From contig CAUYUJ010000369.1 of assembly GCA_963575745.1 (NCBI GenBank), forward strand, positions 31,001 through 95,000: a stretch of 64,000 nucleotides of DNA. Reading direction: 5' to 3'. The notes under the pieces are model-generated. The model had not been told where the DNA came from, did not search any database, and worked only from the letters and a program-made list of their open reading frames with translations. The translations under genes were made by a program, and so were the position numbers. This DNA comes from Prorocentrum cordatum (taxonomy: Eukaryota; Sar; Dinophyceae; Prorocentrales; Prorocentraceae). This document shows positions 38,871 to 49,029 of this stretch, in pieces (position 1 is the stretch's first letter; the number at the start of each line of letters is the position of its first letter).

Positions 38871-39960
38871 GTTCGGTGTAGAGGGCCTTCGATACTTTCT
38901 CGGAATTCGCCTGGACGTCAGCCTACGCGAGGAGGTCGCCCTCCTTGACGACCACAGTTCGTTTTGCAGCGGCGGCAACATACACTCGCATAGTGGTCAC
39001 ACGGTCGGCATCTAATGACACGCGCTGTTGCTCGGACAAGACTACCTTTGACATTTCTGCCACGAAGCAGACTTCGACATATTGTCCGTTTTCGCATGAG
39101 TCCAGTCCGTGGCTGCAGTCTTCGCCCATGGAGCGCAATGGGGCGCGATACGTCTCCTCGGTGTCAGAGTCGAGGATGCATCACCACTTAGGCTGGCGCC
39201 CCCGCTGCTCATCATCTAAAGTGAACAGCGCACTACAGTCTGGAACCATCTGCGCGGGCATTGTGAAAAGGTCCTCTGGTGGTGTCGCCCCCAGCAGTTC
39301 CCTTTCATCTTGCAGTTCAGCACGCCACACTTCCATGACGTGTGATTCGAGATCCGCCCCCGATGCCTCATAGATCGTAGGAAGCCGCCCATCATCATGT
39401 GGTGGTTCGCCTTCTGAGGCTTCACTTGCAGTTACATCTGGCGTCGGTGCACCTGCCAATTCCTCAAACCGTAGCATGCCCGGGTGGACTTCAGGCACTG
39501 GGTGATTTTCGAATGTGCTGATCCAGTTATCTCATGTATATTCAACGCGGCGCCTTCTGCTTCACAGCAGTGAAACCCTGGATTCGCTTCGCTGCCACAG
39601 TGAATCAACGTGCAACTGTCAGCATAAGCGAGCAGAAGTAGCCCATGTATAATTTCAGCTAACCTGACCGAAACTACATTCCCAATGTGGAAGAAATTTC
39701 TGATAAGGCAGTGTACAGGCTAGATGCAGCTTAGGAGATAGACGGCTTGCACTCGTCATCTGAAGCGCCCCCTTCTTGGTCGGTACATAGCCAAATGTCA
39801 CAGCAGGTCCCCCCGCTGGTAAACTGGCCACGAACGTCAACACGGTCCGTCGCGCAGCGTTGTCGGAGCCGATTTCTCTGGCGATTAGCGCTTCGATACA
39901 GAGTGAATGTCGCGCATCGCCGCATTGCACCTGAACATCGCGATTTCCCACTCGAATGAT
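38871..39960 (-). pseudogene. copia pol linker between integrase and RT
   Basis: Protein-like fragments in changing frames: MLRFEELAGAPTPDVTASEA and EDLFTMPAQMVPDCSALF (39498-39181), and GQVIIRVGNRDVQVQCGDAR, TVLTFVASLPAGGPAVTFGY (39972-39655). Two instances of the AGAP/AGGPA phrase occur. It corresponds to the variable region after integrase. Confidence 0.55.
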
Positions 39961-40870
39961 GACTTGACCCATCTCGGGATCGTTCCTTGCAACTGGGAAT
40001 GGGCCAATCCAGCCTCCCCTGTCGTCCTTCGCGATTGTGGGGCGATGGCAATCAACTCAATGTCCGTCGTCGTAGTAATGCTGACCATTAGCAGTTGCCT
40101 TAGTGCGTAATGCACGATTGGACTTGGCTACTGCTGTAGCCTGCGCGATAGCTTCAACGCATACCCTGCGCATCGTCCGTTCACGAGAATGATCCGACGA
40201 CACCGTCGGATGTTCGTGGTCCAGGACAGGCAAGTCAGGGAGCACTGCTGGTTGCCGTCCAAACAGGGCGCTGCATGGAGGCACCTCGCTGTCGAAAATG
40301 AACGCACTGGCGGCAAACAAGGCCACGTGCAGTAGTCGTGTGAACACAAGAAGAATGTCTAACCTGTTGAGTTTTGCTTCCATGACATGAGGTAGATGGC
40401 GCAATATGCCATTTCTGGCTTCGATCGTCGCAGCGTGTTGTCCACGCGCTCGCATCCTGAGCTCAGCGCCATATGCCTTATGGACTGCTTTCGCAGTGTC
40501 ATTGTTGAGAGCACCCTCACCGTCGGAGTAGAGTACCTTTGCAGGTCCAAAATGCATCCAGCATCGATGGTATGCATCTAGGATACTGGTCATCGTTTTG
40601 CTTGGTATCTCGATTCCAGTGGCATATCGATGCATATATCGATGATATGAAATAAGTTGTGTTCTCGTTTGTAGAACATCAGGTATCATTGCACTTCGTC
40701 GTTGAATTTGCCAGGCAGTGCGGTAGATGGCATAACCGCATGTCCTGGCTTATCCCAAGCCCTGCACTCCCGACATGTGTCGCAGACACCCTTGATCAGG
40801 TTGAGTCTGACACTGTCCAGACCTATCTTGGTTAAGACGAGTCTCATCTTAGGTTCTTGCGCATAAAATC
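39961..40870 (-). pseudogene. copia integrase remnant
   Basis: In order: zinc-type pre-integrase piece (LIKGVCDTCRECRAWDKPGH), a frame-shifted first catalytic Asp region (FHIIDICI, about 40630), KVLYSDGEGALNNDTAKAV with the second Asp, and GQHAATIEARNGILRHL with the Glu. The core is intact from ATG 40689 to 40057, but the upstream join is broken. It would catalyse DNA integration of the cDNA in an active copy. Confidence 0.75.
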
Positions 40871-41277
40871 AACGCAAACGCAACTGCCCCACCTCGCGCG
40901 TCACCACGCTTGGGTCAAGTCTTCGTAGATTTTGAAGACTGGTTTGTACATCGAGCCGTGACCAGTCTGGTAATCGCGGTCGTGCAGCAGGGTTCCCCGC
41001 TGGTGGCGGTGGAGGTGCCTCTCCTCCTTGCTGTCGGCCACGTCTGACTCTAACCGGTGGCAGTCGGAGGTGGTCATCCGAACTCCCAGCTCCACTCGAG
41101 GCAGGTTGGCCTGCAGCAGGTTCAGCAACACGTCTGCCTACTGTAGTATCGTGGCTGCTGGCGCCCGCTGTGGGTCCGCCTCTACAGCCGACCGGGTCTT
41201 GGCGGTGTTAGCCGCGTAAGTGGTGGTGCGGCTGGCGCCTCGGATGGTGGCGCTGCTGGTTCAGCAGGAACCGGCGG

Positions 41278-41775
41278 TTAAGGTCCTGCTGCCGGTTCGG
41301 CAGGAACCGGCGGTACCTGCCCATGATCGTCAGGCGGTTTCCAGGGTTTGGCAAACTTGCATTTGCCAGGTGTCAGTACGTGTCCAGGCTTGTTCTGGCC
41401 GTAGTTCTTCTTGCAGCACGGACATTCCAAATGGTAGCCTTCCTCATCGCACCACCTGCAATACCTTGGATTTCTGTCACGTGAGGGAGAAAGCATGTTA
41501 ACATTGTCCGCGCACGCAGGACATCCGAGCCCTCCCGGAGGTGGTCTCGTGATCGAACCGTCGGGTTGCCGAGGGATACTCGGATCGTCCAAATCATATC
41601 CCCTCACGCTGGTAACTAACACGGTGGAAGAATAAGGGTGGCCATGGAAGGGATCACGCTTCACCTGGAAAAGATCGTGTGCGATCTGAGCTGCATCGGC
41701 AAAGAAAAGCCATGGACAGTTCTCTGTCACATACCAACGCATGTTGACGATGACCAGCACATCGTCCTCGTTCAA
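41278..41775 (-). CDS. Cysteine-rich protein fragment of unknown function
   Basis: A 165-codon open frame with clustered cysteines: GCPACADN, then PRYCRWCDEEGYHLECPCCK, a CX2C...CX2C...CX2C pattern that may bind zinc. The N-terminus (DVLVIVNMRWYVTENCPWLF) is globular. It ends in a proline-rich stretch containing PAEPAAG. It sits between integrase and protease of the copia-like element. No family was recognised. Nothing is recognised in 40871-41277. Confidence 0.5.
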   Translation of the reverse strand: MNEDDVLVIVNMRWYVTENCPWLFFADAAQIAHDLFQVKRDPFHGHPYSSTVLVTSVRGYDLDDPSIPRQPDGSITRPPPGGLGCPACADNVNMLSPSRDRNPRYCRWCDEEGYHLECPCCKKNYGQNKPGHVLTPGKCKFAKPWKPPDDHGQVPPVPAEPAAGP

Positions 41776-42024
41776 AAAGGGTAGTTATCCCGGCAAAGCA
41801 ACCTAACAGCGATGTGTAGAAGCATATCTGGAAGCATTGCCCTTGAGATTCATGCAGGAGTCCTGTTGTAGAATTTGGGTGTAATCGCAGTCGCAGTCGC
41901 AATCGCAATGGCAGTTGCAGCGGCAACGGCAGTCGCAGTCGCAGCCTCAGCCGCAGCCTGCTTCAGCCTCAGCCTGCGTCAGCCTCAGCCTCAGCCTCAG
42001 CCCGCCTCGGCCTCAGCCTCTGCC

Positions 42025-42099
<75 letters not shown>

Positions 42100-42101
42100 A
42101 A

Positions 42102-42182
<81 letters not shown>

Positions 42183-42247
42183 CTAGTACTAGTACTAGTA
42201 CTAGTACTAGTAGTACTAGTAGTAGTAGTAGTAGTAGTAGTAGTAGC

Positions 42248-42286
<39 letters not shown>

Positions 42287-42301
42287 GGTAGTAGTAGTAG
42301 C

Positions 42302-42349
<48 letters not shown>

Positions 42350-42392
42350 GGTAGTAGTGGTAGTAGTGGTATTAGTGGTAGTAGTGGTAGTG

Positions 42393-42456
<64 letters not shown>

Positions 42457-42470
42457 TAGTAGTACGAGTA
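42025..42470. repeat. (TAG)n microsatellite with TGG/CAG variants
   Basis: About 445 bp of AGT/TAG triplets with short ACTAGT and GGTGGT variants. Upstream 41880-42020 is CAG/CCTCAG-rich. Ser, Val, Thr or Leu homopolymer frames across it are artefacts. Confidence 0.9.
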
Positions 42471-42667
42471 GCACCAATAGTAACATGCAGGCGCTGCAAG
42501 GCGTGTCTGTATCCGTGTTTTCATCGCTCTGCATTATCTCCCTACTGCGTTGGTCTGTACCATCGTTTGCACATCAAAAAAACTGCATGCAGGATGCAGA
42601 CTGAGGCGAGGCAGGAGCAAAACTGCACTGCCACGGACAGCTCCGCCTGACGCGTGAGTGACGTCCA

Positions 42668-42730
42668 TGGCTTGAGCTGGCGGGTTTTGCTTGAGCCTAC
42701 GTCCTTAACCTGAGCCGAATGGCATTGGAC
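42668..42730 (-). other. Possible cluster of spliced-leader-like relics
   Basis: The minus strand reads GCCATTCGGCTCAGG, then CGTAGGCTCAAG, then GCCAGCTCAAGCCATGG. Each is a partial match to the 3' half of the dinoflagellate leader. The match is weaker than at 26763-26810. Confidence 0.35.
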
Positions 42731-42739
42731 GAGGAAGAG

Positions 42740-43560
42740 GAGGCGGAGGAGGATCGAGGAGGAGGATCAAGGAGGATGATCGACGAGGTGGTCAAAACGC
42801 ACCCTGGACAGGGCGCCCCCCCCGTGACCGCTTCTCGCGGCGGGGGGGGGCGCCCCAGAGATTTGCGGGATGGTCAGAACGCGCCCTGGCCAGAGCGCCC
42901 CCCCGTGACCGTTTCTCGCGGCGGGGGGGGCGCTCCAGAATCCAGAGAGGGAGACACAACGCGCCCATCCAGGATGCCCCCCCGTGACCGCTGCTTGCGG
43001 CGGGGGGGGCGCCCTGGAGGGGCGTGCGTCGTCGTCGTCGTCGCCGTCATGACGGCGACGACGGCGACGACGGCGACGGAGGAGGATCGAGGAGGAGGAT
43101 CAAGGAGGATGATCGAAGAGGTGGTCAAAACGCGCCCTGGCCAGGGCGCCCCCCCCGTGACCGCTTCTCGCGGCGGGGGGGGCGCCCCAGAGATTTGCGG
43201 AGGTGGTCAGAACGCGCCCTGGCCAGAGCGACCCCCCTGACCGTTTCTCGCGGCGGGGGGGGCGCTCCAGAATCCAAAGAGGGAGACACAACGCGCCCTT
43301 CCAAGATGCCCCCCCGTGACCGCTGCTTGCGGCGGGGGGGGCGCCCTGGAGGGGCGTGCGTCGTCGTCGTCGTCGCCGTCATGACGGCGACGACGGCGAC
43401 GACGGCGACGGAGGAGGATCGAGGAGGAGGATCAAGGAGGATGATCGAAGAGGTGGTCAGAACGCGCCCTGGCCAGGGCGCCCCCCCCCGTGACCGCTTC
43501 TCGCGGCGGGGGGGGGCGCCCCAGAGATTTGCGGAGGTGGTCAGAACGCGCCGAGCCGAA
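42740..43560. repeat. ~335-bp GC-rich tandem repeat, about 2.4 units
   Basis: The phrase AGGAGGATGATCGA starts at about 42772, 43106 and 43437. Each unit carries CGCCCTGGCCAGGGCGCCCCC, CGTGACCGCTTCTCGCGGCG and a GTCGTCGTCGTCGCCGTCATGA run. Non-coding in appearance. Confidence 0.75.
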
Positions 43561-44130
43561 GCGCCCCCCCCTCGTCCTCCCCCTCCTCCCCCGCCTCCTC
43601 CTCCGAAGGCCGAAATGGCTGCGCGGCGACCGGCCGGGGCAGCCGGCCGGGGCAGCCGGCCGCCCTCCCCTCGTCCTCCTCCTCCTCCCTCCTTCCTCCT
43701 CCTTCCTCCTCCTCCTCCTCCCTCCTCCTCCTCCTCCTCCTCCTCCTCCTCCTCCTCCTCCTCCTCCCTGGTCGTCCTCCTCCTCCTGCTCGTCCTCCTC
43801 CTCCTCGTCCTCCTCCTGCTCCTGCTCGTCCGTCCTCCTCCTCCTCCTCCTCCTGGTGGTCCTCCTCGTGTTCGTTTTCCTCCCCCTCCTCGTCCTCCTC
43901 CTGCTCCGGTTCGTCCTCTTTTTTCCTGCTCCTCCTCTTCATCTCCTGCTCCTCCTCCTCCTCCTCCTCCCTCCTCCTCCTCCTCTCCTCCTCCTCTCCT
44001 CCTCTCCTCCTCCTCCTCCTCCTCCTCCTCCTCCTCCTCCTCCTCCTCCTCCTCCTCCTCCTCCTGCTCGTCCTCGTTCTCCTCCTCCTGCTCGTCCTCC
44101 TCCTCCTCCTGCACGTCCCCCTGCTCCTCC
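43560..44130. repeat. CCT/CTC-rich tract
   Basis: About 570 bp of imperfect CCT triplets with GTC interruptions; frames through it are compositional artefacts. Confidence 0.8.
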
Positions 44131-44269
44131 CACCCGTTCCCCCCCTCCGACCCCTCCTGAACCCCAGGGGGGAGTTGCGCCTTGACGGCGGGGAGCCCGA
44201 GGTGTGTTCTGGGAACACGAAGAACACGAAGTGGGCTACAGTTGGATCCTCGCATTCAAAAAATAAGCC

Positions 44270-44635
44270 CGGGAATCTCAGCCTGCCTCAGCATCAGCCT
44301 GCCTCAGCGTGTGCAGCCTTAGTCTGCCTTCAGCCTCGGACTCAGCCTCAGCCTGCCTCAGCCTCAGCCTGCATCAGCCTCAGCCTCAGCCTCAGCCTGC
44401 ATCAGCATCAGCCTGCCTCAGCGTCTGCCTCAGCCTGCCTCAGCCCCAGCCTCAGCCTCAACCTCAGCCTCAACCTCAGCCTGCCTCAGCCTCAGCCTGC
44501 GGCAGCCTCGGCCTCAGCCTCAGCCTGCATCAGCCTCAGCCTGCATCAGCCTCAGCCTCAGCCTCAGCCTCACTGAGCCTGCCTCAGCCTCAGCCTCAGC
44601 CTGCCTCAGCCTCTGCCTCAGCCTCAGCCTCATCT
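44270..44635. repeat. (CAGCCT)n hexamer array
   Basis: About 365 bp of CAGCCT, CAGCAT and TGCCTCAG variants. Confidence 0.85.
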
Positions 44636-44640
44636 GTGGA

Positions 44641-44830
44641 TTCCCCATAGTCACTGGCGGCGCTGGGGGCCTCAGCATCAGCCTCAGAGGTGGATTCCCC
44701 ATAGTCAAGGGCGGCGCTGGGGGCCTCAGCCTCAGCCTCAGCGGTGCGTTCCCCACAGTCACTGGCGGCGCTGGGGGCCTCAGCCTCAGCCTCAGTGGTG
44801 CGTTCCCCATAGTCACTGGCGGATCCGCGG
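44641..44830. repeat. 54-bp tandem repeat, four starts
   Basis: TTCCCCATAGTCA or TTCCCCACAGTCA starts at 44641, 44695, 44749 and 44803, an exact 54-bp step. Each is followed by GGCGGCGCTGGGGGCCTCAG. Confidence 0.85.
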
Positions 44831-44859
44831 ATTCTCCCCGGATCCTGCCCGGACCTCCC

Positions 44860-45170
44860 TGGGGAGTCATGATGCTTTCTTTTGAGACCATTAGAAACCT
44901 ATCAGTCTTCGCTGTTAGGTAAAAATATAGAAGGCGGTGGTTGGCCATGATCTCGGTCGGTTTTCGTATCAGTACCCCATGGGATTCGCGTAAGCCAGTA
45001 GTACACTGGTCCAATGCATATTCCCTCGCAGTGCCAAGTAGTTGGCAAATGCCCTCGCAGTTGGCCAATGTAGTCCATGGTGGTCTCTGGCCCACCCAAG
45101 TCTCCACTGGTTGTTCTCGTAAATAAAGTAGTCGAAGATCGTTCTGTCGCATAGCAACCTTACCAGGAGA
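44860..45170 (-). pseudogene. Coding remnant of the copia-like element
   Basis: Protein-like fragments (TIFDYFIYENNQWRLGWARD, HWPTARAFANYLALRGNMHW) end at an out-of-frame join. They lie between the poly-A tract and the 54-bp repeat. The family is not recognised; probably part of the same polyprotein. Confidence 0.4.
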
Positions 45171-45172
45171 GA

Positions 45173-45183
45173 AAAAAAAAGAG

Positions 45184-45264
<81 letters not shown>
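45173..45264. repeat. Poly-A tract (~80 A)
   Basis: A run of about 80 A preceded by GAGAAAAAAAAAGAG. On the minus strand it is a poly-T that interrupts the copia-like coding remnants. It could be a simple expansion or the tail of a plus-strand retro-insertion. Confidence 0.85.
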
Positions 45265-45266
<2 letters not shown>

Positions 45267-45269
45267 TTA

Positions 45270-46300
45270 TATGCAGCAGATATTATTTGGGGTGTTCGTA
45301 CCAGGTATCGTAGTTGACCTGAGGTTGAAATATGAAGGTAGTCTAGTCGTTCTGCAGCTGGGTTGTAGTATGACAACAGTGACGAAACAAACCCCCAGGT
45401 CGTGCATCACGGCATCCTGGACATCCTTGTTTCCAAGGTCAACAAAAGAGAGTTTGTCGAGGTTTCCCTCTGAAGACAAACTTCGGCTGAATGCTAGCTG
45501 CGATATACCTCCATTTCCTCAACAGAATGCCAGCATGTGAAGCTTATTGCGTCGTCCATAACATAAGGTTGGGATTATGGAGAATACATATGCGTACGAT
45601 TCAGCAGGTGGCCCCGCAAGCAACGCGATGAAAATTCCCTCTGCATCGTCGCTTTCCGTGTCGGAATCAAGGGGTGCATCGGTGTAGTACGCACTACATC
45701 CGAAACCTTTAAGATCATCTCCACAATCATCCCAGCCTTCTTCGACCATCTTGGGTATACTCCGCTTCTTGGTATGCGTTATGTTTTCTGTTTGTTTGAT
45801 TCGGGCATTGGTCGGTAGTGCTGTCTGTTGTTCAGTCGCTTGTTCAGCATCAGATGAACTGAGCGTCGGAAATGCAGGAATAGAGGGGGGCGCGCGGCCG
45901 CGCCCAATCGAAGGGGGAGGGGGGCGATCGTCATCGACGATCGCAACTCGCCTTGGGCGTGGACGTGGGGCCCCGTGTCCAATGAGAGCCGATTCGGGCT
46001 GCTCCCAATAAAATCGAATACGATTTTGGTTGCACCATCCAGTAACGGCGCATTGCAGTTGCACCCGATAGGCAGGCCCTGGACTCCGATGCCTTGCATG
46101 ATCTGATTGTCGCCCAGGTTCATCTTTACCCGTCTGGCGACATGGTCCCATTCAGGGCCATTCTTCCGAGACTGAACGTAAGTTCGAACGCCTTTATCCA
46201 CTCGTGCGTGGATGCTAAGGTGCACAGCACTTGTGTGATTTCTCCGTGTCCTGTATAAACCCATCTGATCAATCAATCTCGCGGCCATGATAGAAGATGT
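45270..46300 (-). pseudogene. Polyprotein remnant between protease and integrase
   Basis: Fragments in several frames: PKMVEEGWDDCGDDLKGFGC, LDSDTESDDAEGIFIALLAG, PPAESYAYVFS and LIDQMGLYRTRRNHTSAVHL. An acidic stretch and a Pro/Arg-rich stretch occur. No domain was recognised. Frames shift at least twice. Confidence 0.45.
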
Positions 46301-46466
46301 TGTGTAACGCCATTCTGCCCTCTGAGCCCCTTGGCCATGCCAGTCTCATTCACGCTCAGTAAGTTGTGCAGGTTTCCCTCCTGTTTGGCGCGTGCACCTC
46401 CACAAGTTGGTCGGGATGCGCGCGCAAATAGTTGCCACTTGCAGATATGATCCGCTAGGCAGCTTG

Positions 46467-47120
46467 CTAGAACGGCCGCGTTTCAAACTGAAATGGTAAA
46501 ATCGCACACGCACGACCTGCAAGTCGAGATCTTAAATGGCGTCTCATGTAGGACCCTGCTTCCAGAAATAACCTGGTGGTCCCAGAGGCACAATAGTCAT
46601 ACGCACAGCCCGAGCCTTGGTCATCAAGTTCTGGATGCGTTGATTGTGTGGCCCTGCCCGCTTCCCAGGCAGTCTCACGCACCATTCAGCAGGTGTTGCC
46701 ACCCATAACAATTGGTAATCTCCCGAGAATAAAGCACCCAAATATTGTGCACCAGAAGAGGTCACAACCTCTGCATGTGCAATACGGTCGCACATATAAA
46801 CACGGGATCGGAGTTCAGCGCAAGCTGCCCTATATCCTCAATGACAAACGCACGAGAATGAGAATGATGCGATAAACACTCATTTTCTGCAGCGGCCACA
46901 CGGCCGGGTCCACTGCTAGCCGCGGCAGCCGCGCAGCCGGGCTTGCCACTGTCTCTGGCGCGCACAGCCGGCGCCTGAGAAAAGAAGGCAGGTTCCCCCG
47001 CACTTGATGACAGCACCAGAGTGTTCGGCCTGTCGGAGCAAGCGCGGGCGGCCGCGGCACGCGCCTGCCCCCGTCACTTATTTGGCGATGGGGGCGCCCA
47101 AATGCCCGTGCCATGCTGCG
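46467..47120 (-). pseudogene. Polyprotein remnant
   Basis: Protein-like fragments (SGAQYLGALFSGDYQLLWVA followed by TPAEWCVRLPG; SSSAGEPAFFSQAPAVRARD; FVIEDIGQLALNSDPVF) keep the spaced AG-x-PA phrase, which identifies the correct frames. No family was recognised. Confidence 0.4.
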
Positions 47121-48119
47121 CTGCAGAACCGCTGCTCAGGTGCCCCTGCCCGTGCATCGGGCGGCGTCCACTTAGTGCCCTCCTCGTAGATGGCCCCATA
47201 TTCTTTCGCCTGCACGTTGCGCAGGGCGAAGCCCTGGTCGGCCGAGGTAGGGCTAGTCCCGAAAGACGTATTCAAGGTGTTATACACCAAAGACTGGATC
47301 GTGAAAGCGAACGCCCCCTCGCTGATGGAGAAGATGATGCCCTTGGTGTCCTGTGACCTCATATATGTATGGGCATCACTTTCAGCAGGTGTCCCCACGA
47401 CTGGTTCTGGGTCAGATGCCTCTTTGACGAGCAACGGGCCATCCTCGCATTGGGGATTGGCCGCAATAGTAAACGGCATCGACCCTTTCATCCTCAGTTG
47501 CGGCCCCGTACTCGTCGACCTTGAATGCCAGATGTCCACAAGGGGCCCTCATCAAATCAAATACTCTGACACCCTTTCCAAGGAGAAGCTTGCACATCTC
47601 AGAACCAGGGACGAACATCTTCTCGCGCCCCTGCTCTAGGATCAGGATAGTCTCCATGTTGGACATGCTCCTCAAACCAAGAATAGCAAGGAGGTTCTCC
47701 CCTGAACCCTCAGCCACGTTTGTTGAGTAGGTATCAAGTCTCGGCACAGCAGGTGCCCCCGCCGGGCCTCCCCTTTCCTCACACGCAGTCTTGCAGAGCA
47801 AGGAGTTATCACATACCGCGGCACCATGTCCCACTCCTGACACGTAGAGCCTCTTCGTCAGGTTCAGCTTCTTGATGGCGTGTCCGTGGGAACGGGATAC
47901 CCGCTCGAACGTCTGCGCCGCCTTTAGACCAATGTTGATATTGCTGCCAATGCCCAAAAGGATTGTCAGCATGCCATCCACCATGGTCCCACTGTTTGCT
48001 GCCAGAGCCAATTCATGGCGTTCTCCAAACAGTCCCGGAACTTCAGACAGCGTCGTACCGTACATACCTCCTGCGGCGCCTCTGCTCCAACACCCAGTCG
48101 TTTCTTGACGGAGATGCAC
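47078..48119 (-). pseudogene. copia retropepsin-like protease, active-site Asp lost
   Basis: The block PGLFGERHELALAANSGTMV, MLTILLGIGSNINIGLKAAQ, KRLYVSGVGHGAAVCDN and NLLAILGLRSMSNMETILIL follows retropepsin layout: flap, and a hydrophobic-ILG end. The D-T/S-G triad position reads GIG, so the catalytic Asp is absent. It would cleave the Gag-Pol polyprotein in an active copy. It continues after a shift near 47500 into 47539-47078 (IIFSISEGAFAFTIQSLVYN; DARAGAPEQ). Confidence 0.6.
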
Positions 48120-49029
48120 AGACGTTCATGTATCCACGAGCCTCCTCTTCCGTTGTGGGGTTCTTATCCAAAATCCAAGCTGTAGGATACTCGTCATACG
48201 TGTATGGGCGCGATGCAGATATAGTAGGCATGTTCAGGAACGTATCCTCGTAAGCACGCGTGCCTATCTGACCATCTGTGCTTACCATTAACACGGCACG
48301 CAGCATGCTGCGCTCGGATATCGCACTGACGCCACTGCGCACGCTCACCGGGCTTTCCGTTCTGCGCTGGCTGCGCGGACGGGTGTCTCGCCCGTATGGC
48401 ATGTAGGTATGTGGAGACTGAAGCCACTGAGCGCTCCTGTCGGTGGCTCTCGCTAAACGCCTCAGCCACGCGTCGTTGGCCGGCAACGCGGCAGGTGCGG
48501 TTGCAGCAGGTGCCCCTGAATCATTAGCAGCTTCCGCTATTAGTGGCCTGGGCGCATCCACGGCAGGCACGATCGCATCCGTCGCCTGCCCCGGGTTGGC
48601 TGGTGACGCAGGTTGCCCCGCTGGCGTCATTGTAGGGGCTGCCGTGTTATTCATCATCATCGCCGTGACACGGTTGAGCTCTTCGCGAAGGTCCCTGAGT
48701 TCGTTAACCCCCCGGAGTATCTCTCCATGGCGATCTTGTGCATCCTGATCTCCAGCACGGGCATAATGAAACTCAGCTGAGATAAGACCAACGCCCCTGC
48801 AAATGGCGCAGGGCGCCTTAGTTGCGGTACTTTCCATTGCCAGCCAACTGTCTGTCCACATGAGCACGTGCAACTCGGCCCCAGCACTGTGCATGAAATA
48901 TGTGACCACACTGAAGCCTCCAGACCTTGTCGCGATGCATGACGTGATCCCGGCATATGGCATACTTGTTAAAGTCACCGTCACTGATGATTGGCGGTGT
49001 TGCCGATGGCCTGATACGCGACTGGCCAT
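48043..49029 (-). pseudogene. RING finger and Ala/Pro-rich linker of the copia-like polyprotein
   Basis: Across one frameshift near 48810 the pieces YAICRDHVMHRDKVW, LQCGHIFHAQC and KAPCAICRG make a full RING-H2 finger (about 48965-48785). An acidic coiled stretch (HGEILRGVNELRDLREELNR), an Ala/Pro-rich linker with PAGQPASPAN and SGAPAAT, and a globular end follow. Its stop overlaps the protease block in another frame. A RING is not part of standard copia proteins. Confidence 0.6.
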
